Source: Thermosynechococcaceae cyanobacterium MS004
GTDB lineage: Bacteria; Cyanobacteriota; Cyanobacteriia; Thermosynechococcales; Thermosynechococcaceae
DNA length: 64,000 nucleotides
Direction of reading: 5' to 3'
Assembly: GCA_022402525.1 (NCBI GenBank)
Contig: JAKRSB010000112.1
Span: forward strand, 1 to 64,000
The notes beneath the pieces are model-generated. The model was not told where the DNA came from and did no database searches. It saw only the letters and a list, made by a program, of their open reading frames with translations. A program made the position numbers and the translations under genes. Below, piece by piece: positions 35,703 through 45,159 of the stretch (its first letter is position 1; each line of letters starts with the position of its first letter).

Positions 35703-37094
35703 ATGACCAGCCGAAGAATGATTGAATGGTTGCGCCACGGCCAGCCTGGGGATGCGATCGCCATCAATGCCTGGGTGCGCACAAAGCGGGAACTGAAGGA
35801 TTTTGCCTTTGTGGAGGTAAATGATGGGTCATCGCTTCAGGGGCTTCAGGTGGTGGTGCCTTCGACCCTCCCAGACTATGAAGCAGTCCTGCGATCGCTG
35901 ACAACGGGAGCTTCTGTCTCGGTTGAGGGGGTGCTGGTGGCCTCCCAGGGCAAAAATCAGCGCATTGAACTGAAGGCTGAGAGTATTCAGATCTGGGGAA
36001 CGGCTGATCCCGAAACCTATCCGCTCCAAAAGAAACGCCACTCCTTTGAGTTTCTGCGCACCATTGCCCACCTGCGATCGCGCACCAATACCTTGGGGGC
36101 GGTTTTTCGGGTACGGAATGCCTGTTCTGCGGCGATTCATGAATTTTTCCAGACGCGGGGCTTTTTGTGGGCCCACACCCCTATCATCACAACGGGGGAC
36201 TGTGAGGGCGCTGGAGAGCAGTTCTCGGTGACGAGCCTAAACCTCAATCAGCTTCCCAAAACCCCTGAGCAAGCCGTGGACTTTAGCCAAGACTTTTTTG
36301 GCCGACCCACCTACCTCACCGTCAGCGGTCAGCTTGAGGCCGAAATTATGGCGATGGCCTTCAGCAATGTCTATACCTTTGGCCCAACCTTTCGGGCAGA
36401 AAATTCCAATACCTCCCGTCACTTGGCCGAATTTTGGATGGTGGAGCCTGAGATGGCCTTCTGCGACCTAGGCGGCGACATGGACTTGGCCGAAGCCTTC
36501 TTGAAGCATGTGTTTCAGTCTGTGCTGGAAAAATGTCCAGAAGATATGGCTTTTTTTAATGAACGGATTGACCCATCGGTTTTGTCCACCGCCGAGACGA
36601 TCATTAACCAGGAGTTTGCGCGGATTACCTATACAGAAGCGATCGCCCTACTGGAAAAAGCAGAGCGAACCTTTGAGTATCCTGTAGAGTGGGGACTCGA
36701 CCTCCAGTCGGAGCATGAACGCTACCTAGCAGAAGATCTCTTTAAGCGTCCGGTTATTGTCACAGACTACCCCACGGGCATTAAGGCTTTTTACATGCGC
36801 CTTAATGACGATGAGCGCACGGTGGCCGCCATGGATATTTTGGCTCCCAACATTGGCGAAATTATTGGTGGCTCCCAGCGCGAAGAGCGGCTGGATGTTT
36901 TAGAGCGGCGGATGCTGGCGCAGCATCTCAACCTGGAGGACTATGGCTGGTATCTTGACCTACGCCGCTACGGGACGGTTCCCCATGCGGGCTTTGGGCT
37001 AGGGTTTGAGCGATTGGTGCAGTTTATCACCGGTATGACCAATATCCGCGACGTCATTCCATTCCCTCGAACTCCTCTGAGCGCCGAGTTCTAG
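35703..37094 (+). CDS. asnS: Asparaginyl-tRNA synthetase
   Basis: 463 residues. It has an N-terminal OB-fold anticodon-binding domain ([23 protein letters not shown]) and a class II catalytic core: motif 2 [22 protein letters not shown] and motif 3 [16 protein letters not shown]. TSxL-type and absence of aspartate-specific features place it with AsnRS rather than AspRS. It charges tRNA-Asn directly. The EVE-domain gene starts 8 bp after its stop, so the two are probably co-transcribed. Confidence 0.97.
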   Translation: MTSRRMIEWLRHGQPGDAIAINAWVRTKRELKDFAFVEVNDGSSLQGLQVVVPSTLPDYEAVLRSLTTGASVSVEGVLVASQGKNQRIELKAESIQIWGTADPETYPLQKKRHSFEFLRTIAHLRSRTNTLGAVFRVRNACSAAIHEFFQTRGFLWAHTPIITTGDCEGAGEQFSVTSLNLNQLPKTPEQAVDFSQDFFGRPTYLTVSGQLEAEIMAMAFSNVYTFGPTFRAENSNTSRHLAEFWMVEPEMAFCDLGGDMDLAEAFLKHVFQSVLEKCPEDMAFFNERIDPSVLSTAETIINQEFARITYTEAIALLEKAERTFEYPVEWGLDLQSEHERYLAEDLFKRPVIVTDYPTGIKAFYMRLNDDERTVAAMDILAPNIGEIIGGSQREERLDVLERRMLAQHLNLEDYGWYLDLRRYGTVPHAGFGLGFERLVQFITGMTNIRDVIPFPRTPLSAEF

Positions 37095-37102
37095 ATAAGA
37101 TT

Positions 37103-37564
37103 ATGAACTACTGGCTCATGAAGACCGAACCCAGTGTCTTTTCCTGGGATGATCTGCGATCGCATCCTCAGCAAACCACCCACTGGGAGGGAGTCCGCAA
37201 CTATCAGGCCAGAAACTTCATGCGCGACCAGATGAAACTCGGTGATCGCGTTTTGTTCTATCACAGCGTCGTGAAGCCTCAGGTCATTATGGGCATTGCC
37301 CAAGTGGTGCGTGAAGCCTACCCAGATTCCTTTGCCTTTGACCCAGCTAGCCCCTACTATGACCCAAAAAGTTCCATCGACTCCCCCCGCTGGGTGATGG
37401 TGGATATTCAGTATGTATCTGAATTCACGTCGCCGATTTCTCTGGACGAACTGAAACAGATTGAGGGGTTAGACTCCATGATGCTTCTGCAAAAAGGCTG
37501 TCGATTGTCCATTCAGCCAGTGACGCCTGAAGAGTGGCAGATCGTTTGCAACCTTCGCCCTTAA
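37103..37564 (+). CDS. EVE-domain protein (PUA-like fold)
   Basis: 153 residues, a complete EVE domain: MNYWLMKTEPSVFSWDDL at the start, then WEGVRNYQARNFMRDQMK, GDRVLFYHS and GIAQVVREAYPD. EVE domains form an aromatic cage that reads modified bases in DNA or RNA. The tight 8-bp spacing after asnS suggests an operon, which hints at a tRNA or RNA modification context, though the pairing may be incidental. Confidence 0.92.
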   Translation: MNYWLMKTEPSVFSWDDLRSHPQQTTHWEGVRNYQARNFMRDQMKLGDRVLFYHSVVKPQVIMGIAQVVREAYPDSFAFDPASPYYDPKSSIDSPRWVMVDIQYVSEFTSPISLDELKQIEGLDSMMLLQKGCRLSIQPVTPEEWQIVCNLRP

Positions 37565-37628
37565 AGCTTCGTCTCAGGGGTCTATTAGGGCCTGCATAGG
37601 CTAGGGCACTACACTTCTGGAGAACGCA

Positions 37629-38279
37629 ATGGTTTCTACCGACAGCTTGCGATCGCAAAAGGTCTTTTATCGACCACCCCAAAAGTCAATGCTTAGAGTT
37701 GCCTTTACTACGGGATTTTGCAGTCTGCTGATCGGGATGACTTCTTCATCGGTCTTTGCTCAAGTTCCCATCCCCATTGAAGAAGCGCCCCTAAAAGTGG
37801 TTGAGCTGCTAGAGATGCCGCTCACTGTCCCTGAAGTCACGGCGCAAACGCCCTCGCAGCGGAGCCTCACCCTGCCTAGCCTATGGTGGGCAAACAAACA
37901 GTTTGGCGAAAAAATGGTGCTTAACTGGTTTACCTATCCGCAAGCCAACGCGAGCCAGAGTCAAGTGCGGCTGCTCATTCGCCCAGACCTGTGGAGTCGC
38001 TATACATACCTAGAGCGCTATGCTTTCCTGAGCAGGTTTGGTGCTTCAACGAGCGCGGCGGGCTACAATCTCCTGCTGCTAGATCGCCAAAATTATCCCC
38101 TAGGGGCCTATACTTGTGAATTTTCGGCGCAGATTAAGCCCGCGCCGCTGTTCCCTTGGCAACAGTCTCTTGGGCAACAGGCTCCTCGACAACAGGCGCG
38201 ATCGCCCGTCTTTCCGGTGAACTCAGGGGTACGGTGTGATGCGTGGATTAGTCCCGTCTATGATGCCCAAACGCTTTAG
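37629..38279 (+). CDS. Exported protein of unknown function
   Basis: 216 residues with GGAGAA 6 bases before the ATG. A basic leader precedes a hydrophobic signal core (VAFTTGFCSLLIGMTSSSVFAQ), so it is probably exported. The mature part has a compact domain (QVRLLIRPDLWSRYTYLERYAFLSRFG, then LLLLDRQNYPLGAYTCEF) and a Gln/Pro-rich C-terminal segment (QQSLGQQAPRQQARSP). I recognise no functional family. It converges with dnaB. Confidence 0.75.
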   Translation: MVSTDSLRSQKVFYRPPQKSMLRVAFTTGFCSLLIGMTSSSVFAQVPIPIEEAPLKVVELLEMPLTVPEVTAQTPSQRSLTLPSLWWANKQFGEKMVLNWFTYPQANASQSQVRLLIRPDLWSRYTYLERYAFLSRFGASTSAAGYNLLLLDRQNYPLGAYTCEFSAQIKPAPLFPWQQSLGQQAPRQQARSPVFPVNSGVRCDAWISPVYDAQTL

Positions 38280-38350
38280 AGTGCAGCAGTTCTCGTTGTC
38301 AGGGTGTAAGCGGCCCTAGACCGTGGAGATGATTCGCTCAAAAAACAACC

Positions 38351-39703
38351 TTATCCTTGCCGCGCCAAGTTAAAAAACTTGGTTTGGCTAGGCTGAAACA
38401 ATAGCTTCACGGTGCCGACTGGGCCATTCCGGTGCTTGGCCAAAATCAGCTCGCAGACCCCTTTCTCTGGGGTATCTGGGTTGTAGTAGTCATCCCGATA
38501 CAGGAGCACAATCAGATCCGCATCCTGCTCGATTGCGCCCGATTCCCGGAGGTCAGACATGAGGGGTCGCTTATTGGTGCGGGCCTCTACCCCACGACTG
38601 AGCTGGGAGAGGGCAATAATCGGGACATGCAGTTCCCTCGCCAGCGCCTTGAGCGATCGCGTGATGCGAGATAGCTCCTGCACCCGTCCGTCCGTTGCGT
38701 CGCCGCCGCCCATGAGCTGAAGGTAGTCCAGCAGAATCAGTCCCAATCCTTCAGGGCGCTCTGCCTGCAGTCTTCTAGCGCTGGAGCGCAGTTCGTTAAT
38801 AGAGGGGTTGGGCGTATCGTCAATGTAAATGGGAAGCTGAGAGAGGGAGCCGATTGCGCGACTGAGAGGCTCCCACTGGCTTTCGTGGATGCGTCCTGCT
38901 CGTAGATAGTTGCTGTCAATGCCCGACTCGCTGGCAAGCAGTCGCTGAACGAGCTGTTCTTTAGACATTTCTAAACTAAAGATCGCCACGCCCGTCTTGT
39001 GAATTTCAGCAATTTGCCGCGCAATCTGCACCGACAGGGCCGTCTTCCCCATGGAAGGCCGTCCCGCAATAATAATGAGGTCAGAGCGCTGAAAGCCCTG
39101 GGTCATAGCGTCCAGGTCATAAAAGTTGCAGGACAATCCAGGCAGAACCTCGCCGAGCGATCGCTGCTCTAGCTCTGCAAAGGTGCTTGCCAAAATTTCT
39201 TCTGTGGCCGTCAGTCCTTGACGGACACGGTCTTGGGTGACGGCAAAAATCTTTTGCTCAGCTTGGTCAAGCACCACCTCTAGCTTTTTCGCCGTGTCGT
39301 AGGCAGACTGCGCCACCTCATTGGAGGCTTTAATGAGCTGACGACGCAGGAATTTATCCTTAATGAGCGCCGCATACTGATCGACATTGACTGCGCTTAC
39401 GGTTCGGTCTACAAGCTGGCCGAGCTTACTGTGTCCGCCCACCTTTTCCAGAAGGCTGTGATCCTGAAGCCAAGCCGTGATGCACATTAAATCTGTGGGG
39501 CTACCCTGGGCATGCAGCCCCAGCGCCGCCCGATAAATTTCTTGATGGGCGCTGAGGTAAAACGCTTCAGGGCTCAATAAATCTGTCACCCGACCAATGG
39601 CTTCGGGATCTAGCAAAATACCCCCAAGAATTAGCTCTTCAGCTTCAACATTCTGCGGGGGTAAATGGGCGGCTTCGGGTTGAAAATTTAGCTCATACAC
39701 CAT
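38351..39703 (-). CDS. dnaB: Replicative DNA helicase DnaB
   Basis: 450 residues. The N-terminal primase-interacting domain (PPQNVEAEELILGGILLD) is followed by the RecA-like helicase core with Walker A GRPSMGKTALS near residues 211-221, Walker B LGLILLDYLQLM, and QLSRGVEARTNKRPLMSDLR containing the arginine finger region. GAGAGGA precedes the start. Many cyanobacterial dnaB genes carry an intein at the Walker A or nearby sites; here the sequence is uninterrupted. It is followed upstream by rplI on the same strand (167-bp gap), a common pairing. Confidence 0.97.
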   Translation of the reverse strand: MVYELNFQPEAAHLPPQNVEAEELILGGILLDPEAIGRVTDLLSPEAFYLSAHQEIYRAALGLHAQGSPTDLMCITAWLQDHSLLEKVGGHSKLGQLVDRTVSAVNVDQYAALIKDKFLRRQLIKASNEVAQSAYDTAKKLEVVLDQAEQKIFAVTQDRVRQGLTATEEILASTFAELEQRSLGEVLPGLSCNFYDLDAMTQGFQRSDLIIIAGRPSMGKTALSVQIARQIAEIHKTGVAIFSLEMSKEQLVQRLLASESGIDSNYLRAGRIHESQWEPLSRAIGSLSQLPIYIDDTPNPSINELRSSARRLQAERPEGLGLILLDYLQLMGGGDATDGRVQELSRITRSLKALARELHVPIIALSQLSRGVEARTNKRPLMSDLRESGAIEQDADLIVLLYRDDYYNPDTPEKGVCELILAKHRNGPVGTVKLLFQPSQTKFFNLARQG

Positions 39704-39870
39704 GAACCGAAAATCCTCTCAACCCTAAAATAAACAACGTCGCTGTGACTCAGTATGCTAAAGCGTATGCCAAAGCGCCTGCCAAAGTGTTATTTCAAAG
39801 CGTTATATCAAGTTTGGGCAGCTCAGTTTAAGGCCGATGCTGCACAATAGAACACTTCAGCAGACATCCT

Positions 39871-40332
39871 CTAAGCTTCGGCTTCAACTTCAACCGTAAC
39901 AGTGGTGGTCACTTCTGCATGGAGCTTCAGTTCAGCGGTGTAGGTGCCTAGTTTGCGAATTTCGGGCACCGTCAGCGCCCGACGATCAATCTCAAGCCCT
40001 GTGGCCGCTTGAATGAGATCCGCAATATTGGCAGCGGTCACGCTACCAAATAGGGCATCCCCTTCTCCTGCCTTTTGCTGAATGGTCAATGTCGCCAACT
40101 TATCAATGACGGCTTTCTGCTTCTCCGCTTCAACCTTTAGTTCTGCAAGGCGCTTCAATTCTTCAGCGCGACGGCGCTCAAACTGCTTCAGGACGCCCGG
40201 TGTAGCCTTAAAGGCCAACCCTTTGGGCAATAGATAGTTCCGAGCGTAGCCGGGCGCAACATCTACAAGCTGCCCCGTATGCCCCAATTTATAAATGTCT
40301 TGACCTAATACTAGCTGTACTCGCTTTGCCAT
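39871..40332 (-). CDS. rplI: 50S ribosomal protein L9
   Basis: 153 residues. The N-terminal domain [26 protein letters not shown] is the L9 rRNA-binding signature, followed by the long connecting helix and a C-terminal domain. AAAGG lies 4 bases before the ATG. It precedes dnaB in the same orientation, as in many bacteria. Confidence 0.97.
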   Translation of the reverse strand: MAKRVQLVLGQDIYKLGHTGQLVDVAPGYARNYLLPKGLAFKATPGVLKQFERRRAEELKRLAELKVEAEKQKAVIDKLATLTIQQKAGEGDALFGSVTAANIADLIQAATGLEIDRRALTVPEIRKLGTYTAELKLHAEVTTTVTVEVEAEA

Positions 40333-40852
40333 AACCTTTCTCTGCGCTCATCCGTACCGCGAAACACCTGATCATACCCGTAGATTGGTTCTGATTGCAA
40401 GGAAAAAATAAAGCAGCCTGGAGGATCCCGCCTGTGAAGTGGGGTCAATTTGCGAAGCGATGGGGACTTTTAAGAGGGATTTGCAGGGAGAACTTTATTG
40501 AGCGATCGCCTTAACTGGATCGCTCAATACGGGTCAATGCTGCTAGGTGCGCCACTCAGGGCGCCCTGAGTGAGTGCTCCGAGTGAGTGCAAACCCCCTC
40601 GTTTTAGAAGCGACAGAATTTTTTTGAAAAAGTAATATCGCCGAAATCTTCGGGGCAACCTTGATATAGGACAAGCTTAAGCAGCAGAAAATAAGCGTTA
40701 AGCCTTTAGATTTTTAGCAGAACAATGCAAAAGCAATAAATTGTCTTTTTAAAGGCATATCTCCTCATTTTTTGCATTATTTAGAATAATTTTCCTGATT
40801 TGTTCATGCTCTCACTCCTTACTCCTAGCTCCTCAATCTCGGCATAGCAACT
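40333..40852. other. Divergent 520-bp spacer with two strong palindromes
   Basis: No gene is supported. It holds a 10-bp inverted repeat TTGAGCGATC/GATCGCTCAA at 40498-40527 (which contains a HIP1-like core) and a perfect 20-bp palindrome CACTCAGGGCGCCCTGAGTG at 40553-40572, followed by GAGTGAGTGC direct repeats. The downstream half is AT-rich and likely carries the promoter of the beta-helix gene. Confidence 0.65.
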
Positions 40853-42139
40853 ATGGTTTCTCTTTTTCTCCATCCGCTCTCATCCGTCCTCAAGGCTGTC
40901 GCTCCCGTGGGTTTTGCGATCGCCTGGGGAATGGGATCTTCCCCTGCGCTCGTCCATGCCCAAGAGATGGGTGTTAATGCGATCGCCGCGAATGTCTCCA
41001 CCGCTCCCCAGGCCAAAGTCTTGCTGTATGTGAACGTCAATACGGGCCAAGATGACCTTAGTGCAGGCCGCAGCGAGTCTACTCCCTTCAAAACCATTTC
41101 CTACGCCCTCACTCAGGCGCAGCCTGGTACAGTTGTGCAGGTTGCCTCAGGGCTCTACACCCAACAGAGCGGTGAAACCTTTCCGCTGGTGGTGCCCAAA
41201 GGCGTGACGGTGCAGGGGAGTGAATTTAATCAAGGCAGCACCGTTACGGTTGTGGGCGGTGGGCGCTTTGCCAGCTCCTGGTGGGGCTCACAGGACGTGA
41301 CGTTTTTAGCAAAAGCGGATAGCCAGATTGTGGGGTTCACCGTCACAAATCCCAATTCTCGCGGGACGGGGATCTGGATTGAGGCTGCAAACGTAGTGGT
41401 GCGGGGCTGCACCTTTACAAAAAGCGCACGGGAAGGGGTCTTTGCTGCCGGGAAAGCCAACCCCACCATTGAGAACAATCTATTTGTTGACAACAGTGCC
41501 AATGGACTCGCCCTGACGGGGATGTCTACAGGCATGGTGCGCAATAACGCCTTTCAAAAAACGGGGTTTGGGATTGCCGTCAGCGAAAAAGCCGCGCCCC
41601 AGCTCATTAACAATCGGATTCAGGATAACGTAGACGGAATTGTGGTCAGCCATTCTGCATCCCCGATCCTGCGCGGCAATATGGTGGAGGGAAATCGTCG
41701 GGATGGACTGGTGGCGATTTCGACGGCCAAGCCAGATCTGGGCAGTATTTCAGCGCCTGGACGCAATATTTTCCGCAACAACGGCCGCTATGCTCTCTAT
41801 AACGCCACCTCTGGCGGCACCCTGGCGATTGAGGGGAATGATGTGAGCGGCACCACGCAGATGACGGCCCTTGCCCCCACGACAGCTCCTGAGTTTGCTG
41901 CATCACCAGAGCTTCCTGAACAGACTCAGCAGGCTGCTGTCCAGTCTGCCCAGCCCGTTTCTCCATCGGTACCGCCCGCGTCAGCGACTGTCAAACTGCC
42001 CAGTTCGCCTCAAGGAAAGGGATCTAAGTCCGCGTCAAGGCCAACGCAGCTTCAAGAAAAGCTAAAGAAGGCTCCTACGGTTCAGTACAAAGGGAAGACT
42101 TATGTACTGATGGAGAGCGTTTTGCCGCTGATGAAGTAG
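40853..42139 (+). CDS. Secreted right-handed parallel beta-helix protein (DUF1565 type)
   Basis: 428 residues with a signal-like N-terminus (MVSLFLHPLSSVLKAVAPVGFAIAW...VHAQ). Residues of about 60-110 are the DUF1565 lead-in (LLYVNVNTGQDDLSAGRSES, PFKTISYALTQAQPGTVVQV). Stacked coils of 22-24 residues follow (for example NPTIENNLFVDNSANGLALT, APQLINNRIQDNVDGIVVS), the NosD/pectate-lyase-like beta-helix pattern. A Pro/Ser/Ala linker leads to a conserved C-terminal tail (VQYKGKTYVLMESVLPLMK). Carbohydrate binding or cleavage at the cell surface is possible; no catalytic residues can be assigned. Confidence 0.87.
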   Translation: MVSLFLHPLSSVLKAVAPVGFAIAWGMGSSPALVHAQEMGVNAIAANVSTAPQAKVLLYVNVNTGQDDLSAGRSESTPFKTISYALTQAQPGTVVQVASGLYTQQSGETFPLVVPKGVTVQGSEFNQGSTVTVVGGGRFASSWWGSQDVTFLAKADSQIVGFTVTNPNSRGTGIWIEAANVVVRGCTFTKSAREGVFAAGKANPTIENNLFVDNSANGLALTGMSTGMVRNNAFQKTGFGIAVSEKAAPQLINNRIQDNVDGIVVSHSASPILRGNMVEGNRRDGLVAISTAKPDLGSISAPGRNIFRNNGRYALYNATSGGTLAIEGNDVSGTTQMTALAPTTAPEFAASPELPEQTQQAAVQSAQPVSPSVPPASATVKLPSSPQGKGSKSASRPTQLQEKLKKAPTVQYKGKTYVLMESVLPLMK

Positions 42140-42231
42140 AACCCGCGCTGGAGTCAGGGGAAGGCTCAGAGCGCTTGTGTTTTGGAGTTGGTGATTTGGA
42201 GCTAGATATTCGGGCCTAGCGATTTGCAGAA

Positions 42232-44652
42232 CTAGGTTCGGCAGCGGGCAACCGTTACTCCCCTGCCGCCGTCCGTCTGCGCTGCAAAATCAAAGCTCTC
42301 TACCCTAGGGTGCCGAGATAGGTAGTCCTGAACTCCCTGCCGCAGCTTCCCTGTCCCGTGACCGTGAATAATCCAGAGTGTTTCTTGGGCGCTGGCGATC
42401 GCATTGTCCAGCAGAATCTCTGCATCCGACACCCGTTGCCCTCGGATATCAAGGGTATTTTGCGAGGTGCGAATCTCTGGCCCTTTGTTCATCCCAGCGT
42501 TCACTTCGACGGGTGGGGGGGATGATGGGCTTGGCGATGGAGTTGTCGATGGAGGCTTGGATGGGGGTCTGGTCTTGGCAACGGGCGCTGCCTTTTCTCC
42601 CGTGAGCGACTCGACTTCATCCAGCTGCACCGTGAGCTTCATGAGCCCTAGCCGCACGGTTAGTTCCCCCGTTTCGGTCGCGGGGCTAATGACCTCGGCG
42701 GTGTTGCCCAATCGCGGAATGCGAATGCGATCGCCCACTTGGGGTCGATAAGCCTGCACTTGCGGCTGCGGCTGGGGTGCGGTAACGCCCGTACCAGCGC
42801 CCAAACTGCCTAGTGCCTGAGTGGCGCGCTGGGCAGCCTGGGCTGTCTGAGGCCCTTGCTGAAGGGTGCGAATGACCTTCGCAATCTCCGCCTTTGCCGC
42901 CTGGATTTCTGCCTGAACAGACTGCTCCTGCTGTTGCCTAAGCGATCGCTCGCGCTCTTTGAGTTCGGCAGCTTTTTGCGTTAGCTCCCGATGCAGGAAT
43001 TCGGTATGTCTTAATAGGTGCTCGGCCTCTTTATTTTTCTGCTCTTGGTTGCGACGTTGGGTTTCAAGGTCAGCAATCACTGCGTTGAGGTCAGCATTGT
43101 GGTGATGAATGGCCTGCTGCGCCGCCTGAATAATTTCAGACCGCAATCCCAGCCGCTCGGCAATGACCAGCGCATTAGAACGTCCTGGAATTCCCCACAG
43201 CAGACGATAGGTGGGGGAGAGCGTCACATCATCAAATTCAACAGACGCATTTTCAAACCGAGAATCTTGATACTTGAGGGTTTTGAGTTCACCAAAGTGG
43301 GTGGTGGCAATGGTCAGCTGAGTATGCTCCGTCAGGTACTTGAGCAGAGCGATCGCCAGCGCCGTTCCTTCAGACGGATCGGTGCCCGCACCGACTTCAT
43401 CCAGCAAAACCAGCGTTCCGGGCGTCAGAATCTCAACCATGCTCTGAATTCGGCGGATGTGGCCAGAAAAAGTCGAGAGGCTCTGCTGAAGAGACTGCTC
43501 ATCGCCAATATCTGCCAGCACCTGATCAAACCAGGGAATCTCCACGGGATCTTTGGCCGGGATATATAGCCCTGCTTTTGCCATCAGCACGGCTAAGCCG
43601 AGATTTTTGAGCATCACCGTTTTGCCGCCCGTATTGGGGCCTGTGACGGCTACGGTTTTAACGTGGGGAGGAATCACCACGTCAATGGGCACCACCGCTG
43701 CGCCCTGCTCGTGTTTTTCCTGCCAGTACAGGAGCGGATGGCGAAGCTGTCGCAGATTTATGGCCTGATGGTTCCGGTCAATAAAGGTTGGAATGTTGCC
43801 GCCTAGCCAATAGCTATACCGCGCGCGCGCAACCGCCAGATCTAGCTGGGTCACAACATCCAGTAGCGACTCTAGCTCCGGCTGGACGGCGGCTACTTTT
43901 TCAGAAAGGATGCGCCGGACTCGCTCAGATTCTTCTTGCTCTTGGCGGGCAAGCTGCCGAAGCTGGTTGTTGAAGTTCACGGTTGCCTGCGGCTCAATAT
44001 AGAGCGTCACGCCACTGGCCGAGGCATCGTGGACAATCCCTGGTATCGCGTCCTTCTGAGCGGCCTTCACCGGAATCACAAAGCGATCGCCGCGCTGGGT
44101 AATTAAAAGCTCCTGGAGAGCACTGGCCTTCCGCTGCAAAATACTTTGCAAAATTCGCTGGACTTGCTGTCGATTTTGCTGCTGGCGATCGCGAATGATC
44201 CGGAGCTTCTCGCTGGCGCGGTCTGTCACCTCTCCCTGGTCATCAATGGCGTGGTGAATCTCTTGCTCTAGCTCTGGATACGTCCGCAGATCCGCCACCA
44301 GGGTATTAAGGCTCACCAGGGTCGGCGATCGGTCAATGGCGCGACGCAGTTGACGGGCCGCCGACAGCGTTGTGGCAATATGCAGCAGTTCCAGGCCGCT
44401 CAGTACCCCCTGCCGCGCGCACCGATCTAAAGATGCACTAATGTCCTGAACACCCTCAAAGCTCAAACTGCCTTGAGACGACTCTAGCTCTGCCATCTCC
44501 TGAGTCTGCTTGAGTAAATTCTGACTTTCGTCCAGGGTTGGGGGCGGCACCAGCCGCTGCGTGACTAAGCTACCTAGCTTCGTCGCGGCAAACGTCGAAA
44601 GATGCTGCGTCAGTCTTGACCATTCCAGAAGCTCTAGGGTTTTAACGGGCAT
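42232..44652 (-). CDS. mutS2: Endonuclease MutS2
   Basis: 806 residues. The N-terminal coiled core (LEWSRLTQHLSTFAATKLG) lacks the MutS mismatch-recognition domain, as expected for MutS2. The ATPase has Walker A GPNTGGKTVMLK near residue 336 and Walker B LVLLDEVGAGTDPSEG. The C-terminal Smr nuclease domain is complete (NTLDIRGQRVSDAEILLD, IIHGHGTGKLRQGVQDYL). MutS2 suppresses homologous recombination and rescues stalled or collided ribosomes. A Pro/Ser linker precedes the Smr domain. Confidence 0.96.
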   Translation of the reverse strand: MPVKTLELLEWSRLTQHLSTFAATKLGSLVTQRLVPPPTLDESQNLLKQTQEMAELESSQGSLSFEGVQDISASLDRCARQGVLSGLELLHIATTLSAARQLRRAIDRSPTLVSLNTLVADLRTYPELEQEIHHAIDDQGEVTDRASEKLRIIRDRQQQNRQQVQRILQSILQRKASALQELLITQRGDRFVIPVKAAQKDAIPGIVHDASASGVTLYIEPQATVNFNNQLRQLARQEQEESERVRRILSEKVAAVQPELESLLDVVTQLDLAVARARYSYWLGGNIPTFIDRNHQAINLRQLRHPLLYWQEKHEQGAAVVPIDVVIPPHVKTVAVTGPNTGGKTVMLKNLGLAVLMAKAGLYIPAKDPVEIPWFDQVLADIGDEQSLQQSLSTFSGHIRRIQSMVEILTPGTLVLLDEVGAGTDPSEGTALAIALLKYLTEHTQLTIATTHFGELKTLKYQDSRFENASVEFDDVTLSPTYRLLWGIPGRSNALVIAERLGLRSEIIQAAQQAIHHHNADLNAVIADLETQRRNQEQKNKEAEHLLRHTEFLHRELTQKAAELKERERSLRQQQEQSVQAEIQAAKAEIAKVIRTLQQGPQTAQAAQRATQALGSLGAGTGVTAPQPQPQVQAYRPQVGDRIRIPRLGNTAEVISPATETGELTVRLGLMKLTVQLDEVESLTGEKAAPVAKTRPPSKPPSTTPSPSPSSPPPVEVNAGMNKGPEIRTSQNTLDIRGQRVSDAEILLDNAIASAQETLWIIHGHGTGKLRQGVQDYLSRHPRVESFDFAAQTDGGRGVTVARCRT

Positions 44653-44712
44653 TCACGCGCCTAGGGATTGACGATTTAATCCTAACAAGTCAAATCCTAA
44701 CAAGCTCTCCAA

Positions 44713-44867
44713 ACGTGAGTTCGACAAAAAACAATCGCCCCTCATCCTCCCAGCTTTCTTCTCCCCAGGGAGAAGGAGGGGCAATTAAAAATCAAGATTC
44801 TCAAGCCCCTCGCCTTTGGGAGAGGGGTTTGGGGTGAGGGGCTTCAAGTGCATCATCGAACTCACGT
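44713..44867 (-). mobile_element. 155-bp MITE-like element, copy 2, inverted orientation
   Basis: Same length and terminal repeats (ACGTGAGTTCGA at both ends) as copy 1, in opposite orientation, in the divergent spacer between mutS2 and ndhD. No target duplication is evident. After reverse complementing, its flanks and spacer match copy 1, but the hairpin loops read TCCCAAAGGC instead of GCCTTTGGGA, and TG instead of CA, so each internal hairpin is flipped in place. Confidence 0.87.
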
Positions 44868-45004
44868 CATTTCAGGCACTCTGCTGGTTTCAGCATGACT
44901 TTTCTGGAAAAGTCCAAAATCTATTGAATAAATTTAGACTTGACAAAGTGCTTAACAATTCGCAATGGGGGTATATTAGGTAAATATTCCTAAATGAGTA
45001 GACT

Positions 45005-45133
45005 ATGTCTTGCTCTAAACGTCAGGATCTTCTAAGCAATAGCGGTTTTGGCAGGGCAGTCATAGCAGCGCATGTGCGTAAGGTTGAACAGCAAAAGCTG
45101 TCACAAAACGTTACGACTCGCACCTTTTTTTAA
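45005..45133 (+). CDS. Possible 42-residue basic peptide upstream of ndhD
   Basis: ATG at 45005 to TAA at 45131-45133, encoding MSCSKRQDLLSNSGFGRAV and a Lys/Arg/Gln-rich remainder ending in TTRTFF. It sits in the ndhD leader, 26 bp before the ndhD ATG. No clear ribosome site and no recognised family; it does not resemble the small NDH-1 subunits NdhP or NdhQ, which are membrane proteins. It may be chance. Confidence 0.2.
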   Translation: MSCSKRQDLLSNSGFGRAVIAAHVRKVEQQKLSQNVTTRTFF

Positions 45134-45159
45134 GCGTTTTGCCCTAGTGGGTTTTGATA

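Noticed and set aside
38351-39703. Possible intein in dnaB
   Set aside because: The reading frame has normal DnaB length, and the Walker A and downstream motifs are continuous.
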